A stretch of DNA of 64,000 bases from Microbispora corallina (lineage in GTDB: Bacteria > Actinomycetota > Actinomycetes > Streptosporangiales > Streptosporangiaceae): contig NZ_BOOC01000001.1 in NCBI RefSeq assembly GCF_016863035.1, positions 310,001-374,000 of the forward strand. The letters are read 5' to 3'. The translations under genes and the position numbers were made by a program. Below are positions 24,605 to 32,549 of the stretch, one piece after another. The stretch's first letter is position 1, and every line of letters starts with the position of its first letter. The notes below the pieces were generated by a model. That model was given only the letters and a program-made list of their open reading frames with translations, had not been told where the DNA came from and did no database searches.

Positions 24605-25897
24605 ATGAGAAGGATCCTGGTGCTCGGCACAGCTCTCACGGTCGCCGGCGGCCTGAGCGCCTGCTCGGTCGGCGACCAGACCGGGGGCGGCGGTCAGAGC
24701 GGCGGCTCCGGCGCCTCGGGGAGCAAGGAGATCACGTTCCTGGTCTTCGAGACCGACAACCTCACCCCCAAGTTCTGGGACGACAACATCGCGAGGGTCA
24801 GCAAGAAGGTCGGGGTGACGGTCAAGAAGATCGTCGCTCCCGGCGACCGCACGGCGTACGCCAAGCAGCTCCTCGCGTCGGGCCAGTTCCCCGACGTGCA
24901 GATCGGCCTGCAGGACCTGCCCTCGTTCGACAACGGCGGCAACCTCGCCACCTTCGGCGACAGCGAGCTGTCCCAGTTCCTGTGCCCGAAGTGCAGCGCC
25001 ATCAAGGGCAGGACGGTCCAGCTCCCGGCCAACACGCAGACCTGGCAGGTCTTCTACCGCAAGAGCCTGTTCCAGAAGGCGGGCATCTCCGCGCCGCCGA
25101 AGACGTACGCGGAGCTGCTCGCCGACGCGGCCGCGCTGAAGGGCAAGGGAATCCAGCCGTTCGTGATCGGCGGCAACCCGAGCTGGGGCTCCTCACTGCC
25201 CTGGACCGGCACGCTGACCACCGACCTGTACGCGGCCGACCCCGAGTGGATGCACCAGCGCCGCGAGGGGTCGACGAAGTTCGACTCGCCCGAGTTCCTC
25301 AAGGCCACCCAGAAGTTCGCGGACCTGGCGGCCAAGGGCTACCTCAACAAGAAGGACCTCGGCCAGAGCTACGACGCCTCTCAAGCCGCCTTCCTCGACG
25401 GCAAGGGCGCGATGTACCCGATGGGCAGCTGGTTCGCGGCGGCGAGCGACGCGTCCAAGGCGAAGGACGACATCGGCATCTTCGCCTGGCCGGCGGACGA
25501 CGGGTCGTTCCACCTCCCCTCGTTCACCGGCGGCGGCCTGTCGGTCAACGCGAAGTCCCCCAACGTCGACCTCGCCAAGAAGTTCGCCCTGGCGTGGCAG
25601 ACCGACAAGGACTACCTCGACACCTCGGCGGTGGCCGACGCCCTGTTCCCCGCGATCAAGGGCTACACGCTCCCCGCCAAGGACGGCACGGTGTTCAAGG
25701 CGGTGTACGACCTGTACCGCGAGGCCGTGGACCAGAAGGCCACCGTCCCCGCCTTCGGGTGGGAACAGGGCGACGACGGGATGATCGCCGGCATGCCGGA
25801 CAAGTGGAACCTCACCGCGCAGGACATCATCACCGGCAAGAAGACGCCCAAGCAGGCGGCGGGCTACCTCGACACCGAGTGGGATAAATCATCCTGA
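24605..25897 (+). CDS. Extracellular sugar-binding lipoprotein of an ABC importer
   Basis: 430 residues with signal LVLGTALTVAGGLSAC. Cys20 is the lipidation site, followed by a Gly/Ser linker. The body is the large type I/II solute-binding fold of carbohydrate importers (GSWFAAASDASKAKDDIGIFAWP, GGLSVNAKSPNVDLAKKFALAWQ). It precedes two MalFG-type permeases and an alpha-galactosidase, so melibiose, raffinose-family sugars or another alpha-galactoside are likely ligands. No ATPase gene is in the module. A shared MsiK-type ATPase encoded elsewhere is the usual actinobacterial solution. Confidence 0.88.
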   Translation: MRRILVLGTALTVAGGLSACSVGDQTGGGGQSGGSGASGSKEITFLVFETDNLTPKFWDDNIARVSKKVGVTVKKIVAPGDRTAYAKQLLASGQFPDVQIGLQDLPSFDNGGNLATFGDSELSQFLCPKCSAIKGRTVQLPANTQTWQVFYRKSLFQKAGISAPPKTYAELLADAAALKGKGIQPFVIGGNPSWGSSLPWTGTLTTDLYAADPEWMHQRREGSTKFDSPEFLKATQKFADLAAKGYLNKKDLGQSYDASQAAFLDGKGAMYPMGSWFAAASDASKAKDDIGIFAWPADDGSFHLPSFTGGGLSVNAKSPNVDLAKKFALAWQTDKDYLDTSAVADALFPAIKGYTLPAKDGTVFKAVYDLYREAVDQKATVPAFGWEQGDDGMIAGMPDKWNLTAQDIITGKKTPKQAAGYLDTEWDKSS

Positions 25898-25911
25898 TCG
25901 AAAAGTGCGGT

Positions 25912-25927
25912 CCGTGAGCGCTCACGG
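25912..25927. promoter_or_regulatory. LacI-operator-like perfect palindrome
   Basis: CCGTGAGC and GCTCACGG form a 16-bp perfect palindrome with the GTGAGCGCTCAC core of LacI-family operators. It is 15 bp after the binding-protein stop and 122 bp before the permease start. It could be an operator or the stem of an RNA hairpin that tunes permease expression. Confidence 0.5.
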
Positions 25928-26049
25928 GACTCACGGGCCGCCATCCGGGCAGGTCAGCGAACCGGCCCGGGGAACGGCACCTCCGCGAGGATCCGCGCCG
26001 GGCCACCGCCCGGCGCGGACCTCACCCAAGGCAAGGACTGAAGGAATCC

Positions 26050-26997
26050 ATGGTCTCCGACGTGGCCACCCGGCCTCGTGCGCCCCGGGCCGCCGGCCGG
26101 ACGCGCCATCGACGATCCCGCGGCGTCTGGCCCCGGGTCTGGCACTTCCTGAGCTTCGGCGCCCCCGGCGTGCTCATCTACGTCTGCTTCGTGCTCGTGC
26201 CGATCGCGGTGAGCTTCGGCTACAGCCTCACCAACTACAACCCGTTCAACCCGCCGACCAGGTTCGTCGGGCTGCGCAACTACCAGCTCATGCTGCAGGA
26301 CGACGCGTTCCTGACCTCGCTGCGCATCACCACGATCCTGACCGCGATCGTGGTGATCGTCCCGAACGTGCTGGGTCTCGGCATCGCAGTGCTGCTCGAC
26401 CGCAGGGGGTGGCTCTACAACGCCCTGCGCGGCGTCTTCTTCACGCCGATGGTGCTCAGCTCGGTGGTCATCAGCGTGATCTGGACCCGGATGCTGCAGG
26501 ACGACGGCCCGGTCAACCAGGTGCTGCGCGCCCTCGGCGTGCAGGACCCGCCGGGCTGGCTGTCGGACCCCGACATCGCGCTCTACTCCCTGGCCACCGT
26601 GCTGTGCTGGCAGATGCTCGGCTTCTGCGTGGTCATCTACCTCGCCGGCCTGTCCGGCGTGCCGAAGGAGCTGATGGAGGCGGCCGCCATCGACGGCGCC
26701 GGCCCGGTCCGGCGGTTCTGGCGGGTCACCTGGCCGATGCTGGCCCCAGCCCTGACCGTCAACACCGTGGTGCTGCTGATCTCGGCCTTCAAGATCTTCG
26801 ACCACGTGCAGGTCATGACGCAGGGCGGCCCCGGCACCGGCTCGACCGCCACGATCGCCTTCCTCGCCATCCAGACCGCGTTCGTGGACAACCACCAGGG
26901 ATACGCCTCGGCCGAGGCCGTCGCGATGCTCGTCGTGATCGCCGCGCTCACCGCGGTCTCGCTCGCGGTGCTGCGCAGAAGGGAGATCGACCAGTGA
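26050..26997 (+). CDS. Carbohydrate ABC transporter permease (MalF/UgpA-like)
   Basis: 315 residues, ATG 5 nt after GAAGGA. A basic N-terminus is followed by about six membrane segments, starting APGVLIYVCFVLVPIAVSFG. The EAA loop is MEAAAIDGAGPVRRFWRVTW near residue 210. It pairs with the following permease, whose GTG overlaps its stop by 4 bp. The 152-bp gap before it contains a LacI-like palindrome, so its expression may be separated from that of the binding protein. Confidence 0.9.
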   Translation: MVSDVATRPRAPRAAGRTRHRRSRGVWPRVWHFLSFGAPGVLIYVCFVLVPIAVSFGYSLTNYNPFNPPTRFVGLRNYQLMLQDDAFLTSLRITTILTAIVVIVPNVLGLGIAVLLDRRGWLYNALRGVFFTPMVLSSVVISVIWTRMLQDDGPVNQVLRALGVQDPPGWLSDPDIALYSLATVLCWQMLGFCVVIYLAGLSGVPKELMEAAAIDGAGPVRRFWRVTWPMLAPALTVNTVVLLISAFKIFDHVQVMTQGGPGTGSTATIAFLAIQTAFVDNHQGYASAEAVAMLVVIAALTAVSLAVLRRREIDQ

Positions 26998-27824
26998 GGG
27001 ACACCGCTCCCCCGTGGGCGCGCCCGCTCGCCGCCCTCGCCGTCGGCGCCTTCTTCTTCGTGCCGCTGTACGTCGGCGTGATCAACACGTTCAAGAGCCC
27101 CGACCAGATCCGGACGGACCCGATCGGCGCGCCCCACCCGTTCACGCTGCGCAACCTGAGCACGCTGCTGACCCGGCCGGACAACCTCTATTGGGCGAGC
27201 GTGACCAACAGCATCCTGGTCACCGGGCTGTCGGTCATGGTGCTGACCGTGCTGTCGGCCACCCTCGGCCACTACCTCGCCCGTTCGCCGAGCCGGTGGG
27301 GCCGCGGCCTGATGCTGCTGCTCCTGTGCGGGCTCATGATCCCGCCGCAGGTGATCCTCGCGCCGGTGACGTACGTGCTGCGCGCGGTGGGGCTGATGGG
27401 CACCCTGCCCGGCCTCGTGCTGTTCAACGTGGGCTACTACGTCCCGTTCGGGGTGTTCGTGTTCACCGGGTTCATGCGGTCGGTGCCGCGGGACCTGGAG
27501 GAGGCGGCCGCCATCGACGGCGCCACCCGCGGCCAGATCTTCTGGCGGATCGTGTTCCCGCTGCTGCGGCCGGCCACCGCGAGCGTGCTGATCTTCCTCG
27601 GGGTCTGGATCTGGAACGACTTCATCGATCCGCTGATCATCCTCGGGCCGAGCCAGGGCACCACGATCACCACCGGCATCTTCCGCTCGGTCGGGGTCTG
27701 GCGGACCGACTACGGAACCATCTTCTCCCTCATGTTCATGGGGACCATCCCGGTCCTCGTCTTCTACCTGTTCCTGCAGAAGCACTTCGTGAAGGGCCTC
27801 ACCGGCGGCGCCACCAAGGGCTGA
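26994..27824 (+). CDS. Carbohydrate ABC transporter permease (MalG/UgpE-like)
   Basis: The GTG inside the GTGA overlap gives 276 residues, the normal MalG length. Six membrane segments are predicted, with the EAA loop EEAAAIDGATRGQIFWRIVF near residue 172 and the second-permease hallmark FLGVWIWNDFIDPLIIL. It completes the heterodimeric channel of the importer and is followed 36 bp later by the alpha-galactosidase. Confidence 0.9.
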   Translation: MRDTAPPWARPLAALAVGAFFFVPLYVGVINTFKSPDQIRTDPIGAPHPFTLRNLSTLLTRPDNLYWASVTNSILVTGLSVMVLTVLSATLGHYLARSPSRWGRGLMLLLLCGLMIPPQVILAPVTYVLRAVGLMGTLPGLVLFNVGYYVPFGVFVFTGFMRSVPRDLEEAAAIDGATRGQIFWRIVFPLLRPATASVLIFLGVWIWNDFIDPLIILGPSQGTTITTGIFRSVGVWRTDYGTIFSLMFMGTIPVLVFYLFLQKHFVKGLTGGATKG

Positions 27825-27860
27825 CCCTCACCACCACATCCGATCCCCCAGGAGGGGTGC

Positions 27861-29201
27861 ATGTACGAACTGATCGAGGTCCTTCCCGTCGACCCGGCCG
27901 CGGCTCGCGTGTACGAGCACGGCTGGCAGTCGTGGAGCCCCTCGACCGACCATCCGGCGACGGCCACCGGAGCCCGGCCGGTGCGGCCCGTGACCCAGAT
28001 CATGAGCTACCGGCCCGGCCGGCCGGGACCCTCGCGCGGCTTCCAGGGCGAGGGCCTCCTCGCGGTCGAGCCGGGCGACGGCACCACCGTGGTCTACGGC
28101 TGCGCCGACGGCCTCACCGGCGTGGCGTCGATCCGGGCCGAGCCCGACGGCGACCGCCTGGTCATCAGCGCCGAGGGCCCGGTGACGGCGCGGACCCACC
28201 CGGGACCGCTGTACGACGCGCTGTCCGCCTGGGCCGACGGCTTCGCCCTGCGCGCCGGAGCCGGGCCCATCCGGCCCGCCCCGACCGTCTGGTGCTCCTG
28301 GTACCACTACTTCGAGCACGTGACCGAGGCCGACGTCGACGAGAACCTGCGGGCCGTGGTGGACGCGGCGCTTCCCGTGGACGTACTGCAGATCGACGAC
28401 GGCTGGGAGGCCGAGATCGGCGACTGGCTCGACCTGTCGGACCGGTTCGCCTCGCTGGAGGGGCTGGCCAAGCGCATCCGCGACGCGGGGATGCGGCCGG
28501 GCATCTGGGTGGCGCCGTTCCTCGCCGGCGCCCGCAGCCGGGTGGTCCGGGAGCACCCCGAGTGGCTCATCCGGGCGGACGGCGGGCACGCCGGCGCCGG
28601 GCACAACTGGGACCAGGACCTCGCCGGGCTCGACGTCACCCACCCGGGCGCCGCCGCGTACCTGCGGGAGACCTTCGGGACCCTGCGGGCCGCCGGCTTC
28701 GACTACTTCAAGATCGATTTCCTCTACGCGGGGGCGCTCGACGGACCGCGGCATTCGGGAGCCGGCCCGCTCGAGGCGTACCGCGAGGGGCTGCGCCTGA
28801 TCAGGCAGACCATCGGGCCGGAGGCGTACCTGCTGGGCTGCGGCGCGCCGATCCTGCCCAGCGTCGGGCTGTTCGACGCGATGCGGGTCTCCGCCGACAC
28901 CGCCCCGCAGTACGAGCCCTGGTACGGCGACCCGGCGCTGCCCGGCCAGCGGGGCGCGGTCCTGTCCACGGTCGGGCGGGCCTGGCAGCACGGCAGGTTC
29001 TGGGTGAACGACCCCGACTGCCTGATCGTGCGTCCCGAGGTCGAGCGGCGCGAGGAGTGGGCCGAGGTCGTCGAGCGGTACGGCGGCCTGCGGGCGTCGT
29101 CGGACCGCATCGCGGCGCTCGACGCGTGGGGCCTGGAGACGACCCGCAGGCTCCTCAGCGACGTTCCGCCGCCGGTCCCGTTCCCCGCGCCGGCGAGCTG
29201 A
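27861..29201 (+). CDS. Alpha-galactosidase-like glycoside hydrolase, GH36/GH-D clan
   Basis: 446 residues, ATG behind AGGAGGGG. It is shorter than classical GH36 enzymes (about 700) because the N-terminal supersandwich is small. The barrel motifs are WCSWYHYF, VLQIDDGWE, nucleophile Asp in FDYFKIDFLY (about 280), and the acid Asp in MRVSADTAPQ (about 346). There is no signal peptide, so it should hydrolyse imported alpha-galactosides inside the cell. The 3' end overlaps the convergent pimB gene by 47 bp. The exact substrate is inferred from the family and the adjacent importer. Confidence 0.82.
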   Translation: MYELIEVLPVDPAAARVYEHGWQSWSPSTDHPATATGARPVRPVTQIMSYRPGRPGPSRGFQGEGLLAVEPGDGTTVVYGCADGLTGVASIRAEPDGDRLVISAEGPVTARTHPGPLYDALSAWADGFALRAGAGPIRPAPTVWCSWYHYFEHVTEADVDENLRAVVDAALPVDVLQIDDGWEAEIGDWLDLSDRFASLEGLAKRIRDAGMRPGIWVAPFLAGARSRVVREHPEWLIRADGGHAGAGHNWDQDLAGLDVTHPGAAAYLRETFGTLRAAGFDYFKIDFLYAGALDGPRHSGAGPLEAYREGLRLIRQTIGPEAYLLGCGAPILPSVGLFDAMRVSADTAPQYEPWYGDPALPGQRGAVLSTVGRAWQHGRFWVNDPDCLIVRPEVERREEWAEVVERYGGLRASSDRIAALDAWGLETTRRLLSDVPPPVPFPAPAS

Positions 29202-30306
29202 GCAGGCCGGCGAAGCGGGCGGAGACCAGGTCCCACCGCCACTCCTCCTCGATCCAGGCCCGGCCCCGCTCGCCCATCGCGCGGGCCCGGGCCGGGTCGG
29301 CCAGCAGCCCGGCGAGCGCGGCGGCGACGTCGTCCCGGGAGGCGCCGTCGACGACCAGGCCCGTCTCGCCGGGCCGTACGGCGTCGGGGGCGCCCCCCGA
29401 GGAGCCCGCGACCACCGGCAGCCCGGTGGCCGACGCCTCCAGGTAGACGATTCCGAGCCCCTCCACGTCGATCCCGGCGAGCCTGCTGCGGCACGGCATG
29501 GCGAACACGTCGCCCGCGTCGTAGTGGGCCGGGAGGGCGGCCCACGGGACCGACCCGGTGAACACGACCGAGCGCGCGACGCCGTACCGGGCGGCGGCGC
29601 GCTCCAGCGCGCGGCGGGAGGGGCCGCCGCCGACCAGCAGCAGGACCGCGTCCGGGACGCGGCGCAGCACCAGCGGCCACGCCCGGATCAGCACGTCCTG
29701 GCCCTTGCGCGGCACGAGGCGGGACACGCAGACCGCCACCGGCCGGTCGCCCAGTCCGAGCGAGGCCCGCACGCGCTCACCGCCCGCTCCCGGGCGGAAC
29801 GTCGCGGTGTCCACCCCCGGCGCGAGCCTGACCAGCTTCCGCGCGGGGACGACGGGGGCGAGGCGGCGGCGGGTGTACTCGCCCAGGTAGGTGACGACGT
29901 CCGCGCCCTCGCCGATGCGGCGCAGCAGACGCCGCGAACCGGGGAGGCGCGCCCACGACGCCTCGTGACCGTGCGTGAGCATGACCACCCGGGCCGCCCC
30001 GGCCCTGCGCAGCGCGGGCGCGAGCAGGCCGAGCGGCGCCGCCGCGCCGAAGACCACGGTCGCGCCGTCCTCGACCAGCCCGGCGGCCGTCCGGGCGACC
30101 GACCGCGTCGGGAGCATGAGCGATGAGGGGTGGCGCACCACCTCGTACGGCTGCCGAGCGTCGAATTCCTCGCAGCCCCGCCACCTCGGGGCGTACACCA
30201 CCACCGAGCCGGGCGGGCGGCGCGAGGCGAGCCCGTGCACGAACGCCTGGATTCCGCCGGGGCGGGGCGGGAAGTCGTTCGTGACGATCAGCGTCCTCTT
30301 CCCCAT
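29155..30306 (-). CDS. pimB: GT4 mannosyltransferase, PimB'-like
   Basis: The ATG at 30306 gives 383 residues with the GT-B fold. The N-terminal MGKRTLIVTNDFPPRPGGIQ is the hallmark of actinobacterial PimB', which adds the second mannose to phosphatidylinositol monomannoside from GDP-mannose at the inner membrane leaflet. GVDTATFRPG, SRLVPRKGQDVLI and the E-x7-E-like EGLGIVYLEASATGLPV complete the donor site. It belongs to the cell-envelope gene group that continues with the NlpC/P60 genes. Overlap of 47 bp with the alpha-galactosidase suggests the sugar module was joined close against it. Confidence 0.82.
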   Translation of the reverse strand: MGKRTLIVTNDFPPRPGGIQAFVHGLASRRPPGSVVVYAPRWRGCEEFDARQPYEVVRHPSSLMLPTRSVARTAAGLVEDGATVVFGAAAPLGLLAPALRRAGAARVVMLTHGHEASWARLPGSRRLLRRIGEGADVVTYLGEYTRRRLAPVVPARKLVRLAPGVDTATFRPGAGGERVRASLGLGDRPVAVCVSRLVPRKGQDVLIRAWPLVLRRVPDAVLLLVGGGPSRRALERAAARYGVARSVVFTGSVPWAALPAHYDAGDVFAMPCRSRLAGIDVEGLGIVYLEASATGLPVVAGSSGGAPDAVRPGETGLVVDGASRDDVAAALAGLLADPARARAMGERGRAWIEEEWRWDLVSARFAGLLSSPARGTGPAAERR

Positions 30307-30395
30307 GCCCGCCCCTTCGATCCCCTGCGCGCGGCGCCGGCCCTCCGCATACCCGGGAGGCGCCGCGTCATGACCGGCATTCTCGCAGCACGGGC

Positions 30396-31277
30396 TCACG
30401 GCGGGCCCGGCGCCAGCTCCGCCCGCACGTACGCCCGCCACCGCAGGGTCAGCTCGGAGATCGTGAGGCCGAGCGTGTCGCGCAGGGCCCGGTCGAGCCC
30501 CTCCCGGAGGGCCGCCCGGTAGAGGGCGACCAGGGCCCGCTCGCCGAAGCCCTCGGCGACGTACCGGCAGGCCAGCCACGCCCCCTCGTACGCCTCGGGC
30601 GGCCGGGCCGCGAAGTCGTCCGGTCCGGGCAGCGCGGCGGGCGCCCGTCCGGAGGCGCGGACGGCGGCGGCCAGTTCGGCGGCGACCGCCGCGACCGGCA
30701 GTCCGCTGTCCTTGTATCCCACGTAGTCGGCGAAGCCCTCGACCAGCCAGGCCGGCACGCCGGCGTGGACGGCCGCCCCGGTCGCGACATGGGTGAGCTC
30801 GTGGGTGAGCACGATCTGACGGCCGGCGCGCGACAGCCGGGCGAAGCCGGACGGCTCCACGATCACGCGGGCCGCCCCGGCGAGCGCCGCCAGCCCCTCG
30901 ACCCGGGCCGGCGCGGCCAGCGCGGCCGCGTCCGCGTCGGTGGCGGGGACCAGGACCACCGCGTCGACCGGCCGCCCCCATACCCGGGCGACCGCGCGGC
31001 TCCCCCGGTCGGCCAGCACGGCGAGGCCGGCGACGAGGGCCTCCGGGCGGCCGACGACGACCGCGTGCTCGCCGCGGGCGACCGAGGCGCCGGTCCACAT
31101 GGCGGGGTGTTCCCGGACGATCGAACGGGCCAGCGGGAGCAGCGGGTCCGCGGGTGCGGCCGCGGCCGTGAGCCCGGCCAGCGCGACGGCGGCCGTCCCC
31201 GCGAGGAGTGCCCGGACCCCGCCCCGCCGCGCAGCCGCCCGTCCGGACGGTCGAAGGCGGTGGTGGGGTGGGCGCAT
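30396..31277 (-). CDS. Secreted HExxH gluzincin-like protein
   Basis: 293 residues with a signal peptide (GGVRALLAGTAAVALAGLTA, cleavage near AAAAPAD). The zinc motif is THELTHVAT, and the downstream glutamate lies in VEGFADYVGYK. This HExxH plus GFADY arrangement is that of the peptidase-MA/M1-like group. The C-terminal helical part ends LTLRWRAYVRAE. Predicted cell-surface or secreted peptidase, target unknown. The start at 31277 is supported by TACGAT seven bases upstream. Confidence 0.75.
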   Translation of the reverse strand: MRPPHHRLRPSGRAAARRGGVRALLAGTAAVALAGLTAAAAPADPLLPLARSIVREHPAMWTGASVARGEHAVVVGRPEALVAGLAVLADRGSRAVARVWGRPVDAVVLVPATDADAAALAAPARVEGLAALAGAARVIVEPSGFARLSRAGRQIVLTHELTHVATGAAVHAGVPAWLVEGFADYVGYKDSGLPVAAVAAELAAAVRASGRAPAALPGPDDFAARPPEAYEGAWLACRYVAEGFGERALVALYRAALREGLDRALRDTLGLTISELTLRWRAYVRAELAPGPP

Positions 31278-31290
31278 GGCGAGCATCGTA
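31278..31290 (-). promoter_or_regulatory. -10 element of a probable leaderless promoter
   Basis: On the minus strand TACGAT (plus 31285-31290) is followed by seven bases and the ATG at 31277. No ribosome site is visible. Confidence 0.4.
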
Positions 31291-31399
31291 GTGAGCCGGC
31301 CCGGCGACCCCTGGCCCGGCGACCCCCGGCCCCGCAACCCCCGGACATGCCGCGGCCCCTGTCGTGGTGAGCCGACGCGGCGACGCCTGGACATGCCGC

Positions 31400-31429
31400 G
31401 GCCCCGCCCACCCGGGGGTGGACGGGGCC
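31400..31429 (-). terminator. Hairpin terminator after the riboswitch-controlled NlpC gene
   Basis: GGCCCCG (31400-31406) and CCACCC (31408-31413) pair with GGGTGG (31416-31421) and CGGGGCC (31423-31429), one internal mismatch and a 2-nt loop as drawn. It begins 20 bp after the stop of the minus-strand gene. A 17-bp direct repeat (GGACATGCCGCGGCCC core) flanks it. Confidence 0.7.
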
Positions 31430-31448
31430 GGGGCATGGACGCCTGAGG

Positions 31449-32057
31449 TCAGGCGCCCGGACGGACGGCGCCCGCGAAGGTGCGCCTGCGGTAGGAATCG
31501 AGCTTGTCGATCCTGACCCGCGCTCCGGTGTGCGGCGCGTGGATCATCTTGCCGTGCCCGACGTACATGCCCACGTGCCCGCCGCCGCTGCTGAAGATGA
31601 GGTCGCCGGGCTTGAAGTGCCCCCACGCGACCTTCTTCTTCACGGCGCCGCGGATGGACCACGTCGTGCGCGGCAGCCGTACGCCCGCCTTGCGCCAGGC
31701 GTACTGGACGAGGCCGGAGCAGTCGAACGCGCGCGGGCCGGTGGCTCCCCACCGGTACGGCGCGCCGATGTGGCTCTCGGCCGCACTCACCGCTCGCCGA
31801 GCCTTGGTCCGCTGGAGGGCGGCCCTGCTCAGCTTCACCTTCCTCTTCGAGACGGCCTTCGCGGCGGAGGCCGTCTTCGTCGAGGCCGTTCTGGAGACGG
31901 CCGTGGCGGACGTCTCCGTGGCCACCTTGGTGACCGTCACTGTCACCGAGTCCGCCGCCGCCGGCTGGGTGCCGACGGCCCCCACGGACGCCGTCAAGGC
32001 GACGCCTCCAAGGGTGATGCGGGCAAGACGGGACAGACTAGCGGGGGTGGTAGACAG
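31449..32057 (-). CDS. NlpC/P60 cell-wall hydrolase under riboswitch control, CTG start
   Basis: No ATG or GTG gives a usable start. The frame runs upstream of an internal TTG (31997) to a CTG at 32057 preceded by GAGGAG. That adds LARITLGGVALTASVGAVG, a proper signal peptide ending near QPAAAD, for 202 residues. A Ser/Thr/Lys-rich linker leads to the NlpC/P60 domain: FDCSGLVQYAW (catalytic Cys), GGHVGMYVG (His) and MIHAPHTG (third residue His). It should cut peptidoglycan stem peptides outside the cell. A c-di-AMP riboswitch and CRP-like site lie in its leader, as known for Rpf- and NlpC-type hydrolases. Confidence 0.82.
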   Translation of the reverse strand: MSTTPASLSRLARITLGGVALTASVGAVGTQPAAADSVTVTVTKVATETSATAVSRTASTKTASAAKAVSKRKVKLSRAALQRTKARRAVSAAESHIGAPYRWGATGPRAFDCSGLVQYAWRKAGVRLPRTTWSIRGAVKKKVAWGHFKPGDLIFSSGGGHVGMYVGHGKMIHAPHTGARVRIDKLDSYRRRTFAGAVRPGA

Positions 32058-32082
32058 GATCTCTCCTCGGTTCTTCCGCTTG

Positions 32083-32280
32083 CGCCTACCGGGTTAGCTG
32101 ACGGATTCGGGCGGGGAAGTCGCCCTACGGCGCTGGAACGCGCCGATTCACCCCGTGACCCTCCACACCGGAAGGTCGAGTGGTTCCCCGGCTCCGTGCC
32201 TCCTGACTGCACGGACTCGGCAGGTCACCGCGCCCAGGGGCCCCTGCATGGGGTTGTAGGCGTTGGCGGCGGTGACGGAT
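32083..32280 (-). promoter_or_regulatory. ydaO-type cyclic di-AMP riboswitch
   Basis: On the minus strand the 3' conserved block reads GAATCCGTCAGCTAACCCGG (plus 32091-32110), which is the signature of the ydaO/yuaA RNA. Upstream blocks GGGGAACCACTCG, GGGGTGAATCGGC and GCCTACAACCCCATGCAGGGG are in the expected order. ydaO RNAs bind c-di-AMP and in actinobacteria typically turn off cell-wall hydrolase and resuscitation-factor genes. The element sits 26 nt before the CTG start of the NlpC gene. Boundaries are approximate. Confidence 0.88.
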
Positions 32281-32432
32281 CGATTCGGCGGAGATCGGCT
32301 GGACGGCCGATGCCCGCCGTGGCGGCGTTTCGTGCTCGCCGCGGCCCAGAAGCTACCGAGGGGTTCCGGCGTTCGGCAAAGCCCGGACGCCGAACGAAGA
32401 TCGAAATAACGGAACGGCAAAGAGAAAACCGC

Positions 32433-32438
32433 AGGATA
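32433..32438 (-). promoter_or_regulatory. -10 element of the riboswitch transcript
   Basis: On the minus strand TATCCT (plus 32433-32438) fits TANNNT. Transcription would begin near plus 32426, giving a leader of about 370 nt that contains the riboswitch. The -35 (CATTTA, plus 32456-32461) is poor, as expected for an activated promoter. Confidence 0.5.
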
Positions 32439-32443
32439 CCCAC

Positions 32444-32465
32444 GTCACATTTACATAAATGTGAC
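32444..32465. promoter_or_regulatory. 22-bp inverted repeat overlapping the CRP site
   Basis: Arms GTCACATTTA and TAAATGTGAC around CA. It places the CRP half-sites in the opposite order (TCAC outward) and covers the -35 region. It may allow an alternative, repressing mode of binding or simply share a half-site. Confidence 0.45.
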
Positions 32466-32478
32466 ACTGCTCACATTT
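32457..32478. promoter_or_regulatory. CRP-family binding site
   Basis: AAATGTGA-N6-TCACATTT, perfect 8-bp arms, is the textbook CRP consensus. Its centre (32467.5) lies about 41.5 bp upstream of the inferred transcription start, the class II activator position. It overlaps a second perfect palindrome, GTCACATTTA-CA-TAAATGTGAC (32444-32465). Actinobacterial Crp proteins use the same TGTGA/TCACA half-sites and are known regulators of resuscitation-factor genes. Confidence 0.75.
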
Positions 32479-32549
32479 GCCGAATCAGACCCTGAAAACG
32501 GTCACAAGAGTCACATACGTACCACTGATATTTGATCTTTCCGGCCCGC

